A DNA stretch of 12,803 nt from Clostridia bacterium. Its GTDB lineage: Bacteria; Bacillota_A; Clostridia; Oscillospirales; Acutalibacteraceae. Under the pieces are notes generated by a model, which was not told where the DNA came from, did not search any database, and was given only the letters and a program-made list of their open reading frames with translations. Both the position numbers and the translations under genes were made by a program. Of the stretch, positions 1 through 7,541 are shown piece by piece. The stretch lies in contig JAFSTS010000307.1 of the NCBI GenBank assembly GCA_017445685.1, positions 1 through 12,803 on the forward strand, given 5' to 3'. Every line of letters begins with the position of its first letter. Position 1 is the first letter of the stretch.

Positions 1-925
1 ATCTCGGACAGTGCCAGTCATCCGGCAAATCTTCAAAAGCCGTTCCTGCGGCAATTCCATTAGCCTCGTCTCCGACTGCCGGGTCGTAAACATAACCGCA
101 AATTGAGCAGACATATTTTCCGCTTTCAGTCTTATATGTGATCTCTCCGACAGGGATAGTCTCCGGCGGATCGCTTAGATCAACGACCTTTTTGTTTTCA
201 AGATTTTCGTAACCAAGGGGTGTGTGGGTTGAAAGATAAACTGTAGGATGATGGGTTATAAAATCTCTGACTCTGTCCATTGTCTCTCTTGCGGCAGGAA
301 GATCTTCAAATACAACTGAAAGCTTGTTTTCGTAAAGAGCTTCGTCTGTATATGTGATGTCGCCGTGGATCATGTAAAACAGTCCGTCGTTTTCAACGAT
401 TACGATACTGTTGCCGTTTGTGTGTCCCTTTGCCTTGATGTAAAAAATACCGTCCGCGATTTTTTGGCTTTCAGGGAAATTATACTATGCGCCGTCGGTG
501 AATTTGACAGGGACTATGTTTGGAATATTCTCAAGCTCCTGTGCGCCGAGTTCATCTTCGTTTACAAATATTTCAGCGTTAGGGAAGGAGGCAAGCTCGC
601 CTGAATGATCTGAATGTTTGTGCGTAAGAAGAATTTTCGTCACCTGTTCAGGCTTGTAGCCCAGGTCTTCGAAAGCTTCCATATATTCAGCGATCGTTCT
701 GCCTGTGTAGATAAGAGCGTCTTTATTTTCCGCTTCTTCGGGAGTTCCCTTTGGCAGACCGGTGTCAACAAGTATGACCTCGTCGCCTGTGTCGATAAGA
801 TAGTTTGTCAGTCCCGAACGGTAGCGTACCGAAAAATCAAAGTTTTGCGGTCCTTCCTCGCCGCCGAAAACAAAAGGTTGGGTCGCAAATCCGCCCGCTC
901 TGAATTTGATTGCTTTAATATCCAT
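1..925 (-). pseudogene. MBL-fold metallohydrolase with C-terminal rubredoxin domain, interrupted by in-frame TAG and cut by window edge
   Basis: The likely start is the ATG at 925, preceded by GGAGGG at good spacing. Codons 1-146 encode the front of a metallo-beta-lactamase fold with the HxHxDH metal motif at residues 102-107. Codon 147 (485-487) is TAG. The same frame then continues without further stops to position 1. It supplies the remaining metal ligands (H168 in KGHTNG, D189 in HGD, H234 in STHTP) and a rubredoxin tail whose first CxxC pair is C273/C276 and whose second begins at C306 before the window ends. Clostridial proteins of this layout are thought to act in redox or hydrolytic chemistry with an iron centre in the tail; the substrate here is unknown. 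The product up to the stop lacks three ligands and the rubredoxin, so it should be inactive unless the TAG is read through or is a sequencing error. The nearest downstream in-frame ATG (codon 185) has no obvious ribosome site. Domain calls are strong; pseudogene status depends on that one base. Confidence 0.75.
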
Positions 926-996
926 TTTTACCCTCCGATTTTTTATTTTAGCCACGAAACACGATTGATAACAAATGCGTATTATGACATAACTAA

Positions 997-1025
997 AATA
1001 TAACATATATTTATGAACAATTTAA
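997..1025 (-). promoter_or_regulatory. Candidate extended -10 promoter for the MBL/rubredoxin gene
   Basis: On the minus strand TATATT (997-1002) is preceded by TGT, giving a TGn extended -10. A weak -35, TTAAAT (1020-1025), lies 17 bp upstream. The predicted start is near 990, leaving a leader of about 65 nt. A short palindrome, TTATGACATAA (982-992), sits over the predicted start, and a separate 8-bp inverted repeat (1028-1054) lies just upstream. Either could be an operator, but neither matches a regulator site I can name with confidence. Confidence 0.4.
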
Positions 1026-1027
1026 GA

Positions 1028-1054
1028 ACAAAATTGTACACAATCGAATTTTGT
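1028..1054. repeat. AT-rich inverted repeat between DUF421 and MBL genes
   Basis: The arms are ACAAAATT (1028-1035) and AATTTTGT (1047-1054), a perfect 8-bp match separated by 11 nt. The repeat lies after the DUF421 stop (1076) and just upstream of the MBL promoter. The stem is almost all A/T and has no clean T-tract after it, so it would be a poor intrinsic terminator. A protein-binding site is an equally good reading. Confidence 0.35.
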
Positions 1055-1075
1055 CAAATTTATCTTTTGAATATT

Positions 1076-1765
1076 TTAGTGATATTTAAAAAAAGTTACT
1101 TTTCCATTGGAGTCGCAGATACCCAAAAAAATATCCTTGACCTTTTTGAAACCCTGTTCTTTAAGCTTTTTTTGCAGCCATTCCTCATTATATCCCATTC
1201 GTTTGAGGTTTTCGCTCAAAACTCTGCCTTCCATTATGACTTCAGCTCCGATCTTTTCCTGTTCGGGAGCAAGCTTCACGTCTCCGGGATTGAGCGGACG
1301 CTTTGAACTGACAGGCAGAATTGAGAGCCTGCCGTTGTATTCAAAAACTGCCGTCTGAATATCGTTTAAATTAAAATATCCTGCCTGACGGCACATAAGC
1401 ATGAAGTCGCTGAGCTCGACCTTGGCTTTTTTCATGTTTTCCCGATAAAGCTTACCGCTATCCATAATGATAGTCGGTGTGCCGTTTATATATTTTCTTG
1501 AACGGGGAATTTTCCTTGAAATGAAGCTGAGAAGAACTGTGACTGCGCCAAACGCAAACATCGCAATCGTCGGTTTCCACCAGGGTTTTTCAAGGCTTGT
1601 TGCAATTTCCGCTGCAATTGAACCGATAGTGATACCTGTAATGTAGTCGAAAAATTCAAATTGCGACACCTGTTTGTGACCGATGACCTTTGCAATCAAA
1701 AACAGTGCTGCCGCTGAGAATACCGCTGATAAAACCACTTTCAAAATTTCTGTCATTATTTCCAT
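1076..1765 (-). CDS. DUF421 / YetF-family membrane protein
   Basis: This 229-residue protein has three hydrophobic N-terminal segments (about residues 8-27, 43-56 and 66-83) followed by a soluble C-terminal region. The soluble part carries the repeated YetF-type pattern: NGTPTIIMDSGKL at 94-106, then MCRQAGYFNLNDIQTAVFE at 124-142 and NGRLS at 144-148. Length and layout match the DUF421 family (B. subtilis YetF, YdfS, YrbG relatives), whose biochemical function is not established. The ATG at 1765 was chosen because GGAGGT precedes it at 5-nt spacing; an upstream ATG at 1837 falls inside the preceding terminator and promoter region. It stands alone, downstream of the carbamoyltransferase operon terminator and with its own candidate promoter, so it is probably not part of that operon. 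Confidence 0.85.
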   Translation of the reverse strand: MEIMTEILKVVLSAVFSAAALFLIAKVIGHKQVSQFEFFDYITGITIGSIAAEIATSLEKPWWKPTIAMFAFGAVTVLLSFISRKIPRSRKYINGTPTIIMDSGKLYRENMKKAKVELSDFMLMCRQAGYFNLNDIQTAVFEYNGRLSILPVSSKRPLNPGDVKLAPEQEKIGAEVIMEGRVLSENLKRMGYNEEWLQKKLKEQGFKKVKDIFLGICDSNGKVTFFKYH

Positions 1766-1807
1766 ACAATACCTCCGTTTCATAAGGTATTGTTCCCGTA
1801 ACCTGAA

Positions 1808-1837
1808 AAAATAATCACCCGTCTTACAAGGAGTCAA
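1808..1837 (-). promoter_or_regulatory. Candidate sigma-70-type promoter for the DUF421 gene
   Basis: On the minus strand TTGACT (1832-1837, five of six consensus bases) and TATTTT (1808-1813, four of six) are separated by 18 bp. The -35 overlaps the T-tract of the upstream operon terminator. The predicted start is near 1801, giving a leader of about 35 nt before the DUF421 ATG. Confidence 0.45.
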
Positions 1838-1861
1838 AAAAATACCGCCCGTCAGGGCGGC
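1835..1861 (-). terminator. Intrinsic terminator of the carbamoyltransferase operon
   Basis: On the minus strand a GC-only stem, CCGCCC paired with GGGCGG around a TGAC loop (1845-1860), extends by a flanking G/T wobble-type position and is followed by TATTTTTTTG. It begins 9 nt after the stop codon of the SxtJ/SxtK-like gene (stop at 1870). This is a textbook rho-independent terminator. Confidence 0.9.
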
Positions 1862-1869
1862 AATTGATG

Positions 1870-2475
1870 TTAGAATAACGTATATACAAATCCGAATACC
1901 GAGCTTGAGGAAAGGAAGAAGAATACAAGTCCGAGCACAAGCAGTATTACGACAAGCGGCACAAGAAACAGCAGCTTATTTTTGGCAAAGACGAAGAATA
2001 TTCTGTTTAAAGTTCCGAGTATTGCCGAGCTGTGTTGCTTGATTTGAGTTTCTTCGTACTCAATAAACTGCGGCTTTGGCGAATCTTCTTCGGAGTCCCA
2101 TTTGTAAAACTCATATTTTTTAGATGTGGATTTTTTGAAAAACACGGAAATTATCAACATTATCAGATAAACAGGTATAAGCAAAATTCGAAGAACATAT
2201 TTTCCGATAATATTTGTTATCTTTTTGAATTTTTCTGTTACTGACATAATAGAGGTCGGGAAAAATCCGCCCATGACAAACAGGTACATACCAATAGCGG
2301 TAAAAAAAACAAATAAAAGCTGAACTATTCCGCTTGAGATGATGGCTCTCAGACCGAATATAACCGTAATTGCCAGACCGACGATCAAACCAAACCAGCT
2401 TGCTTCGTTTATCTTTTTTCTTTCGTCTTCGTTTTTTCGCCACTGACCGAAAGTTGTTTTTTCATTGTTCTGCAT
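1870..2475 (-). CDS. Membrane protein resembling a SxtJ-SxtK (DUF5989) fusion
   Basis: This 201-residue protein has four predicted membrane segments (about 27-45, 49-71, 92-113 and 167-188). The first part (about 24-127) matches the SxtJ layout as I know it: two paired helices, then a basic VTEKFKKITNIIGK stretch and a third helix. An acidic linker (128-147) follows. The last 50 residues read as a SxtK/DUF5989 unit: KNKLLFLVPLVVILLVLGL, a short serine-rich turn, and the characteristic C-terminal end FVYTLF. In many genomes these are two separate small genes beside a SxtI-type carbamoyltransferase; here they form one frame. No catalytic motif is visible, so a membrane scaffold or transport-partner role is inference. 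The start overlaps the carbamoyltransferase stop by 14 nt, with GGGGGT upstream, so translation is probably coupled. Family assignment is from memory of sequence patterns and has not been searched. Confidence 0.7.
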   Translation of the reverse strand: MQNNEKTTFGQWRKNEDERKKINEASWFGLIVGLAITVIFGLRAIISSGIVQLLFVFFTAIGMYLFVMGGFFPTSIMSVTEKFKKITNIIGKYVLRILLIPVYLIMLIISVFFKKSTSKKYEFYKWDSEEDSPKPQFIEYEETQIKQHSSAILGTLNRIFFVFAKNKLLFLVPLVVILLVLGLVFFFLSSSSVFGFVYTLF

Positions 2476-4279
2476 TTTTTCTTACCCCCTTTGACGCGGC
2501 TGACGGCTGTTGCTTTTTGTCAAAAATTCTGTTGCCGATAACAGCGTAGTCTATACCCGATTTCATAAAAGACTTGTAAGCGTCAACAGCGTTGTTGACG
2601 ATAGGCTCCTGATTTACATTGTATGAGGTGTTTACCATTACGCTGCAGCCCGTAATTGATTTGAAGGCTTTTATTATCTCATGGAAAAACGGATTTGTTT
2701 CTTTTGAGACAGTTTGTATTCTGGCGGAATAGTCAATATGCGTAACCGTCGGAATGTCAGAACGGGCAAGAGATGCGGTTTTGGTGACGCTGTCTTCTGT
2801 CTTTATCGGCAGCCGGCGGCTTTCTTTGACAGGGAAAGTGAAAATCATGTAAGGAGAGATACCGTCTATATCGAAGTATTCCTTTGCATCTTCTTCCAAC
2901 ACGGCCGGCGCAAACGGTCTGAATCCTTCGCGGAATTTGATTTTTGCGTTAAGTCTTTGAAGCATATCCTCCTGACGCGCGTCCGCAAGGATTGAACGGT
3001 GACCCAACGCTCTCGGGCCGAATTCAGCCTTACCATGAGCCACGCCGACGATTTTGTTGTCTGCGACAAGTTCAGCAATTTTCTGAGAAATTTCTTCATT
3101 TTCGAGTGTTGTCCAAACACCGCCGAGAGCTTTTAGGGCATTGTCGTCGTCTTCGCTTGTGTCGGATATTTCATAACCCAAAAAAGAATTTTGCATCGAA
3201 TCAGGCTGTTCGATCTCACGCGTATCACCCGTCTGTTTGTAGTAGGTGTAAAGCGCTGCGCCGATTGCTCCTCCTGCGTCTCCGGCAGCAGGCTGTATCC
3301 AGATGTCGTCAAAGATTTTGCTTTTGCGAAGAAGACCCGTCGCAGTTACATTCAGCGCAACTCCGCCTGCCATGCAAAGCCGTGTTTTACCTGTAACTTT
3401 TCTTATATATTTTGCAGTAGTGAGCAATATTTCATTTGTTACTTCCTGAATACTGGCTGCTATGTCGGCATGAAAAGAAGTAATCTCTTCGTCTTTTTTT
3501 CTCGCGGGAGCACCAAAAAGTTTTTCAAATTCAGGTGTGATAGTCGTGACACCATAGGTGTACGAAAAATACTTCTGGTTGAGCGCAATGCTGCCGTCTT
3601 CTCCGATTTTGACAAGCTCTTTTTTAATTAAGCCGGCATACTTGGGCTCGCCGTAGGGCGCAAGTCCCATCATTTTGTATTCGCCGTTGTTGATCTTGAA
3701 TCCGGTATAAAATGTAAAAGCGGAATATAGAAGACCGAGTGAGTTTGGAAACCTTGTTTCACCTTTGAGAACAAGGTTTTCTTTTTCACCTGTTCCCCAG
3801 GCGGTCGTTGTCCATTCGCCTACACCGTCCATTGTCAGTATAGCGGCATCCTCAAAAGGCGAGGGGTAAAAAGCGGAAGCTGCATGACTGATGTGGTGCG
3901 GCAGGAAAATGACCTTGCTCTTTTTCAGCCCGAGCTGTTTTCTGATCTCTTTTTCCACCCAAAGCTTGTCGCTTATCCATTCGGGCATCGCTGCGAGAAA
4001 CTGACGGACGCTCTTAGGAGTACAAAGGAAGGAGGATGTAATAATTCTGCCGAATTTCTCCGCCGTGTCTTCGTAATAAACAATATGATCAAGATCTTTT
4101 GCCTGAATATCCGCACTGTCAAGACAGAAAGAGATCGCATTTATCGGAAAATCCGAGTCGCCTTTAATTCTCGTAAAACGTTCTTCTTCCGCTGCGGCAA
4201 CGATCCTGCCGTTGCATATAAGCGCAGCCGCCGAGTTGTGATAAAGAGCGGAGATGCCTAAAACATAAACATTCTTCAT
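2462..4279 (-). CDS. O-carbamoyltransferase, NodU/CmcH/TobZ (SxtI-like) family
   Basis: At 605 residues the protein has the usual family length and both domains. The N-terminal Kae1-like ASKHA domain shows H14 in YHNSAAAL, EEERFTRIKG (31-40), the HHISHAASAFYPSPF block (128-142; H128, H129 and H132 in the expected metal-site pattern), MDGVGEWTT (150-158), GGVALN (305-310) and PAAGDAGGAIGAAL (330-343). The C-terminal YrdC-related carbamoyltransferase domain shows GKAEFGPRALGHRSILAD (416-433), REGFRPFAPAVL (450-461) and VNTSYNVNQEPIV (549-561). Such enzymes use carbamoyl phosphate and ATP, through carbamoyl-adenylate, to carbamoylate a hydroxyl group. The acceptor cannot be read from sequence. 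It should be cytosolic. The start has GAGGAA at 6 nt and lies 18 nt after the upstream SGNH stop. All visible key motifs are intact, so I expect an active enzyme acting with the SGNH and SxtJ/K-like products. Confidence 0.93.
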   Translation of the reverse strand: MKNVYVLGISALYHNSAAALICNGRIVAAAEEERFTRIKGDSDFPINAISFCLDSADIQAKDLDHIVYYEDTAEKFGRIITSSFLCTPKSVRQFLAAMPEWISDKLWVEKEIRKQLGLKKSKVIFLPHHISHAASAFYPSPFEDAAILTMDGVGEWTTTAWGTGEKENLVLKGETRFPNSLGLLYSAFTFYTGFKINNGEYKMMGLAPYGEPKYAGLIKKELVKIGEDGSIALNQKYFSYTYGVTTITPEFEKLFGAPARKKDEEITSFHADIAASIQEVTNEILLTTAKYIRKVTGKTRLCMAGGVALNVTATGLLRKSKIFDDIWIQPAAGDAGGAIGAALYTYYKQTGDTREIEQPDSMQNSFLGYEISDTSEDDDNALKALGGVWTTLENEEISQKIAELVADNKIVGVAHGKAEFGPRALGHRSILADARQEDMLQRLNAKIKFREGFRPFAPAVLEEDAKEYFDIDGISPYMIFTFPVKESRRLPIKTEDSVTKTASLARSDIPTVTHIDYSARIQTVSKETNPFFHEIIKAFKSITGCSVMVNTSYNVNQEPIVNNAVDAYKSFMKSGIDYAVIGNRIFDKKQQPSAASKGVRKNAEQ

Positions 4280-4297
4280 ATTAGTTCCTCGACTTTC

Positions 4298-5863
4298 TCA
4301 TTTGTTGATTTTGATCTGAAGCTTTGAGCCGTCATTATTTATACAATCAGCGTGAATACAAAGCGACATAACTTTATCGCTTGAAGTATCTGTCCAGACT
4401 TTACCGTCGGCGGATTTTGTTCCGAAAGGAAGTATCGAATGATCGTCGTAACGAAGCTTTTCGTTGAGCCTTGTGTAATAAAGGTCGATGTTTTGTACCT
4501 TGTCGCCTGTAATTTCAACGCTTTTTATGTCAACAGGCTGGGCAAAGGACAACTTGATATAATCATCGCCCAATGGGTAGTTTAATAAATAAGAATCAAA
4601 TTGGTAACCCATCCATTCATATTTTCTCATCTCTGAAGGATACTCAAGCGAATAGGATGCGCTGTTTTCTGTTTTGACCCGTTCCGACAGATTCAACTTT
4701 TCCGGCAAACATTCATTTATCATAATTGAGTAGTCATTAAGGTCTTCACCGACAGATTTACCGATAATATCCTTGTAATCTTTTTCGAGGAAATCTATGA
4801 TGTAGTCAGCATAAAACCTGTTTGTTGCGCTGCCGGGATGAGGGTCGACTTCGTTTACGCTATAGTTGGATGAGTGCTTTTTTGCTGCAAAACCGTGGCA
4901 GAATTTGCCAAGGGAATCATATAGAACAACATTTGTATACTTTGAATATAACTCGTGTATCGGTTTAAACAATGCATTTTGTAATGTATAAACGGGTGCA
5001 AAAGGAAGCGTCATATAAGCGATAGGAAAATCAGCCTGAGCGGCATATTCATCAAGAGGAATAACGAAATCTTTTTTATATTGCTCATAAAACTTTCCTT
5101 TAGTGATAAAAATAGGTACATTCTCGTTTCCGGGGAGCAAGAAGTAGTCGTCGGTAAAATCGTCATCGTACATTTTTTTTGCCGCGATGTAATTGTTTAT
5201 CGCATTGTAAATATTTGGAACTGTTTTTTTGAGAGAGTTAGAGAAAGGAAAGTGAGCGCTATAGCTGCCTGTGGGGAAATAGTTGTAGTTTATAATGCCG
5301 TTTCTTGGATCAGGATCGTTGTAAACATACCCCAGGATTACTATGTCAGGATCCAGATCTTTGACGAGTGAAGTTTTGGTCAACCATCGGATCTCATCAT
5401 AAGCATTAGCTGTAACCATACCAACTCCGTAAACACGGCAGTTATATCCTTTTTTGCGCAGGTCGCTCTCAAGCAGTCGCCAAAACAGTTCATTTCTGTT
5501 AAGACAGTAATGTCCCCAAACAAAAGAATCTCCAATTACTACAATGTTTACAGTGTCTTTATTATATTTGTTTTCGGTCTCCATGTCAATTAACGGATAA
5601 ACATTATCTGAAGGTTTTAAATCATTGTTTTCTTCAGTAAATAATTGTTTATAGCTATCCGCCGACATAATAGCGTCGATAGAGCTTTTTTCGAAATGGA
5701 AAAGTATCGAGTTTGGGACAATATCGTTGTTTAACGAACTGATAGATTGGTAACCGAGAAAAAATTCTGAAGAGCCAATAATGATTGCAAAAACGACAAG
5801 AACAATAAGCATATTTATTATGGATGATCTGTAGCGGGGTCTTTTATTGTCAGATTTTCTCAT
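4298..5863 (-). CDS. Membrane-anchored SGNH-hydrolase-like protein, paralogue A
   Basis: This 521-residue protein has a basic N terminus and one hydrophobic anchor (about 15-37), so the rest is probably outside the membrane. The SGNH blocks are visible: GDSFVWG (111-117, nucleophile S113), a glycine block YGVG (145-148), GYVYND (178-183, N182), and a terminal DPHPGSATNRFYADYI (340-355, D340 and H342) in DxHP form. It could be an esterase or an acyl-group transferase; the substrate is unknown. Residues from about 425 to the end form a separate domain rich in beta-type pattern (YIKLSFAQPVDIKSVEI), reminiscent of galactose-binding-like or discoidin folds. That domain is nearly identical to the one in the upstream paralogue, whereas the catalytic parts are only moderately alike. 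AGGAG precedes the ATG by 10 nt. It lies 38 nt after paralogue B and 18 nt before the carbamoyltransferase gene, so it belongs to the same operon. Confidence 0.85.
   Translation of the reverse strand: MRKSDNKRPRYRSSIINMLIVLVVFAIIIGSSEFFLGYQSISSLNNDIVPNSILFHFEKSSIDAIMSADSYKQLFTEENNDLKPSDNVYPLIDMETENKYNKDTVNIVVIGDSFVWGHYCLNRNELFWRLLESDLRKKGYNCRVYGVGMVTANAYDEIRWLTKTSLVKDLDPDIVILGYVYNDPDPRNGIINYNYFPTGSYSAHFPFSNSLKKTVPNIYNAINNYIAAKKMYDDDFTDDYFLLPGNENVPIFITKGKFYEQYKKDFVIPLDEYAAQADFPIAYMTLPFAPVYTLQNALFKPIHELYSKYTNVVLYDSLGKFCHGFAAKKHSSNYSVNEVDPHPGSATNRFYADYIIDFLEKDYKDIIGKSVGEDLNDYSIMINECLPEKLNLSERVKTENSASYSLEYPSEMRKYEWMGYQFDSYLLNYPLGDDYIKLSFAQPVDIKSVEITGDKVQNIDLYYTRLNEKLRYDDHSILPFGTKSADGKVWTDTSSDKVMSLCIHADCINNDGSKLQIKINK
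4319..4573 (-). repeat. 255-bp near-identical 3' segment, copy A
   Basis: This is the 3' end of SGNH gene A. Against 5923-6177 I count seven mismatches in 255 aligned bases by eye (about 97% identity) and no indels, the offset being 1604 throughout. Identity falls sharply just upstream in the gene (above 4573), while the protein frame stays aligned. Confidence 0.9.
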
Positions 5864-5885
5864 TTTGAAAAATCTCCTGTTTTTT

Positions 5886-5908
5886 AAAATGATTTATAAA
5901 ATCATTTT
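5886..5908 (-). repeat. Inverted repeat between the two SGNH genes
   Basis: Perfect 8-bp arms AAAATGAT (5886-5893) and ATCATTTT (5901-5908) flank a 7-nt loop and overlap the TGA stop of SGNH paralogue B. On the transcript the hairpin is followed by A residues rather than U, so it should not terminate. It may affect mRNA processing or stability between the two genes. Confidence 0.45.
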
Positions 5909-7494
5909 GCTATTTTAATTTCAAGCTTTGAGCCGTCATTATTTATACAATCAGCATGAATACAAAGTGACATAACTTTATCGCTTGAAGTATCTGTCCA
6001 GACTTTACCGTCGGCGGATTTTTTTCCGAAAGGAAGTATCGAATGATCGTCGTAACGAAGCTTTTCGTTGAGCTTTGTGTAATAAAGGTCGATGTTTTGC
6101 ACCTTGTCGCCTGTAATTTCAACGCTTTTTATGTCAACAGGCTGTGCGAAGGACAACTTGATATAATCATCGCCCAACGGATAGTTAAGAAAATACGATT
6201 CGAAGGTATAGTTGTACCATTTGTGTTTATTGACCTCTGAAGGATAATTGAGGCTGTATTCGACGCTGTCGGATGTTTCATTCATCTTTTCAAGGCTCAG
6301 ATCACCGGGCATTATATCGTTGATACGAATGTTATAATTGTTCATGTCTTTACCGGTGTTTTTTGAGAGAATATCGCTGTAATCATTTTTCAGAAAGTCG
6401 ATGATATAGTCTGCATAAAACCTGTTTGTTGAGCTTCCCGGATGAGTGTCGGAGGGATTCACATAGTAATTATCGGAATGTTCACTGCCGGCGAAATTGT
6501 AACAAAAATCGTCAAGACAGTCGTAAAAGGAAACATTTTTGTATTTTGCAAATAAATTATGCAGTGGCTTGTACAAAGCCTTATATGTCGTGCAGATCGG
6601 CGAAGTCGGCAAAGTCATATACGCGATCGGAAAATTCACGCTTTGGGCAAATCTGTCAAGGGGAGCAACAAAATCATTTTCAAACATCTCGTATACTTCG
6701 CCTTTTGTAATATATATCGATTCATTTTCGTCAGACGAGGAATAAGACGTTTTTACGAATCTGTCATCTGAGTACATCGTTTTTGACACAACATAGTTGT
6801 TCAGCATATTGTAAATATTCGGCATAATTTTCTTAAAATAATTTGTAAAAGGAATGATTTTTATGCTGTCTAAATCCTTCGTGTTTTGCATCGGGTTATA
6901 ATCAGCAGGAACATTGTCGTTGAATACATAACCGATAATAACAATATCCGGCTTCAGATCGTCGACAAGCGTCGTTTTTGTCAGCCAGTCAAATTCATCG
7001 TATGCGTTTCCTCCCGCAAAGCCGACTCCGTATACCCGGCAATTGTAACCCTGCTGACGCAGATCATTTTCAACCAGTCGCCAGAACAGCTCGTTACGAT
7101 TAAGACATGAAGCGCCCCATACGAAAGAATCGCCCAGAACAACTATATTCACGGTGTTTTCGTCATAGCTGTTATCGGTGGGGAGGTTTTTTATCAGAGG
7201 ATATGCGTTGTCCTCGTGTTCAATTTGTATACCGTTGGATGTAGTAAAGTCTGATATTGTATTATAAAAGTATTTTGTTGAAAAAAGCTCTTCCACAGAC
7301 GACTTTTCAAAGCCCATCGTCCAAAGCCTATGAAAATCAACTGTCTGATTTGTTTCGGAAGAAAGTTCAAACCTTCCTTTGAAACCGAGATATAATTCCG
7401 TTGCTGCAATAATGAAAACAGAAACCACAACGACAATTATCAGATTTCTGATAGAAATTTTTATTCGAGAAGAATTTTTATCGTTATTTTCCAT
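5902..7494 (-). CDS. Membrane-anchored SGNH-hydrolase-like protein, paralogue B (first gene of operon)
   Basis: This 530-residue protein has the same architecture as paralogue A: basic N terminus, a single membrane anchor (about 18-38), SGNH core, and C-terminal beta-rich domain. The catalytic blocks are GDSFVWG (121-127, S123), YGVG (155-158), GYVFND (188-193, N192) and DTHPGSSTNRFYADYI (349-364, D349 and H351). The sequence around block I (GDSFVWG followed by CLNRNELFWRL) is almost the same in both paralogues, while the regions before it and between blocks III and V diverge widely. The ATG at 7494 is preferred because GGAG sits 8 nt upstream; an in-frame ATG at 7524 lies within the short leader and lacks a ribosome site. 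It is the first gene after the operon promoter. The esterase versus acyltransferase choice and the substrate are unknown; its pairing with a carbamoyltransferase suggests work on the same exported molecule (inference). Confidence 0.85.
   Translation of the reverse strand: MENNDKNSSRIKISIRNLIIVVVVSVFIIAATELYLGFKGRFELSSETNQTVDFHRLWTMGFEKSSVEELFSTKYFYNTISDFTTSNGIQIEHEDNAYPLIKNLPTDNSYDENTVNIVVLGDSFVWGASCLNRNELFWRLVENDLRQQGYNCRVYGVGFAGGNAYDEFDWLTKTTLVDDLKPDIVIIGYVFNDNVPADYNPMQNTKDLDSIKIIPFTNYFKKIMPNIYNMLNNYVVSKTMYSDDRFVKTSYSSSDENESIYITKGEVYEMFENDFVAPLDRFAQSVNFPIAYMTLPTSPICTTYKALYKPLHNLFAKYKNVSFYDCLDDFCYNFAGSEHSDNYYVNPSDTHPGSSTNRFYADYIIDFLKNDYSDILSKNTGKDMNNYNIRINDIMPGDLSLEKMNETSDSVEYSLNYPSEVNKHKWYNYTFESYFLNYPLGDDYIKLSFAQPVDIKSVEITGDKVQNIDLYYTKLNEKLRYDDHSILPFGKKSADGKVWTDTSSDKVMSLCIHADCINNDGSKLEIKIAK
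5923..6177 (-). repeat. 255-bp near-identical 3' segment, copy B
   Basis: Partner of 4319-4573. The two copies encode the C-terminal domain of the SGNH paralogues, and within the final 94 residues the two proteins differ at only four positions. Some of the seven nucleotide differences are silent. Confidence 0.9.
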
Positions 7495-7541
7495 TTCGCA
7501 TTCTCCTGTTATTGTAAAAAGCATGATTCGTATATATACAT

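Noticed and set aside
485..487. Pyrrolysine at the TAG codon
   Set aside because: MBL-rubredoxin proteins are not known pyrrolysine users and nothing in the window supports a pyl system; a nonsense mutation or base error is simpler.
926..1006. Upstream extension of the MBL protein to an ATG at 1006
   Set aside because: The extension lies over the predicted promoter and leader, has no family similarity, and the ATG at 925 has a strong ribosome site.
2992..3631. Two long plus-strand open frames opposite the carbamoyltransferase gene
   Set aside because: They are antisense to conserved carbamoyltransferase coding sequence, have arginine/cysteine-rich low-plausibility products and lack ribosome sites.
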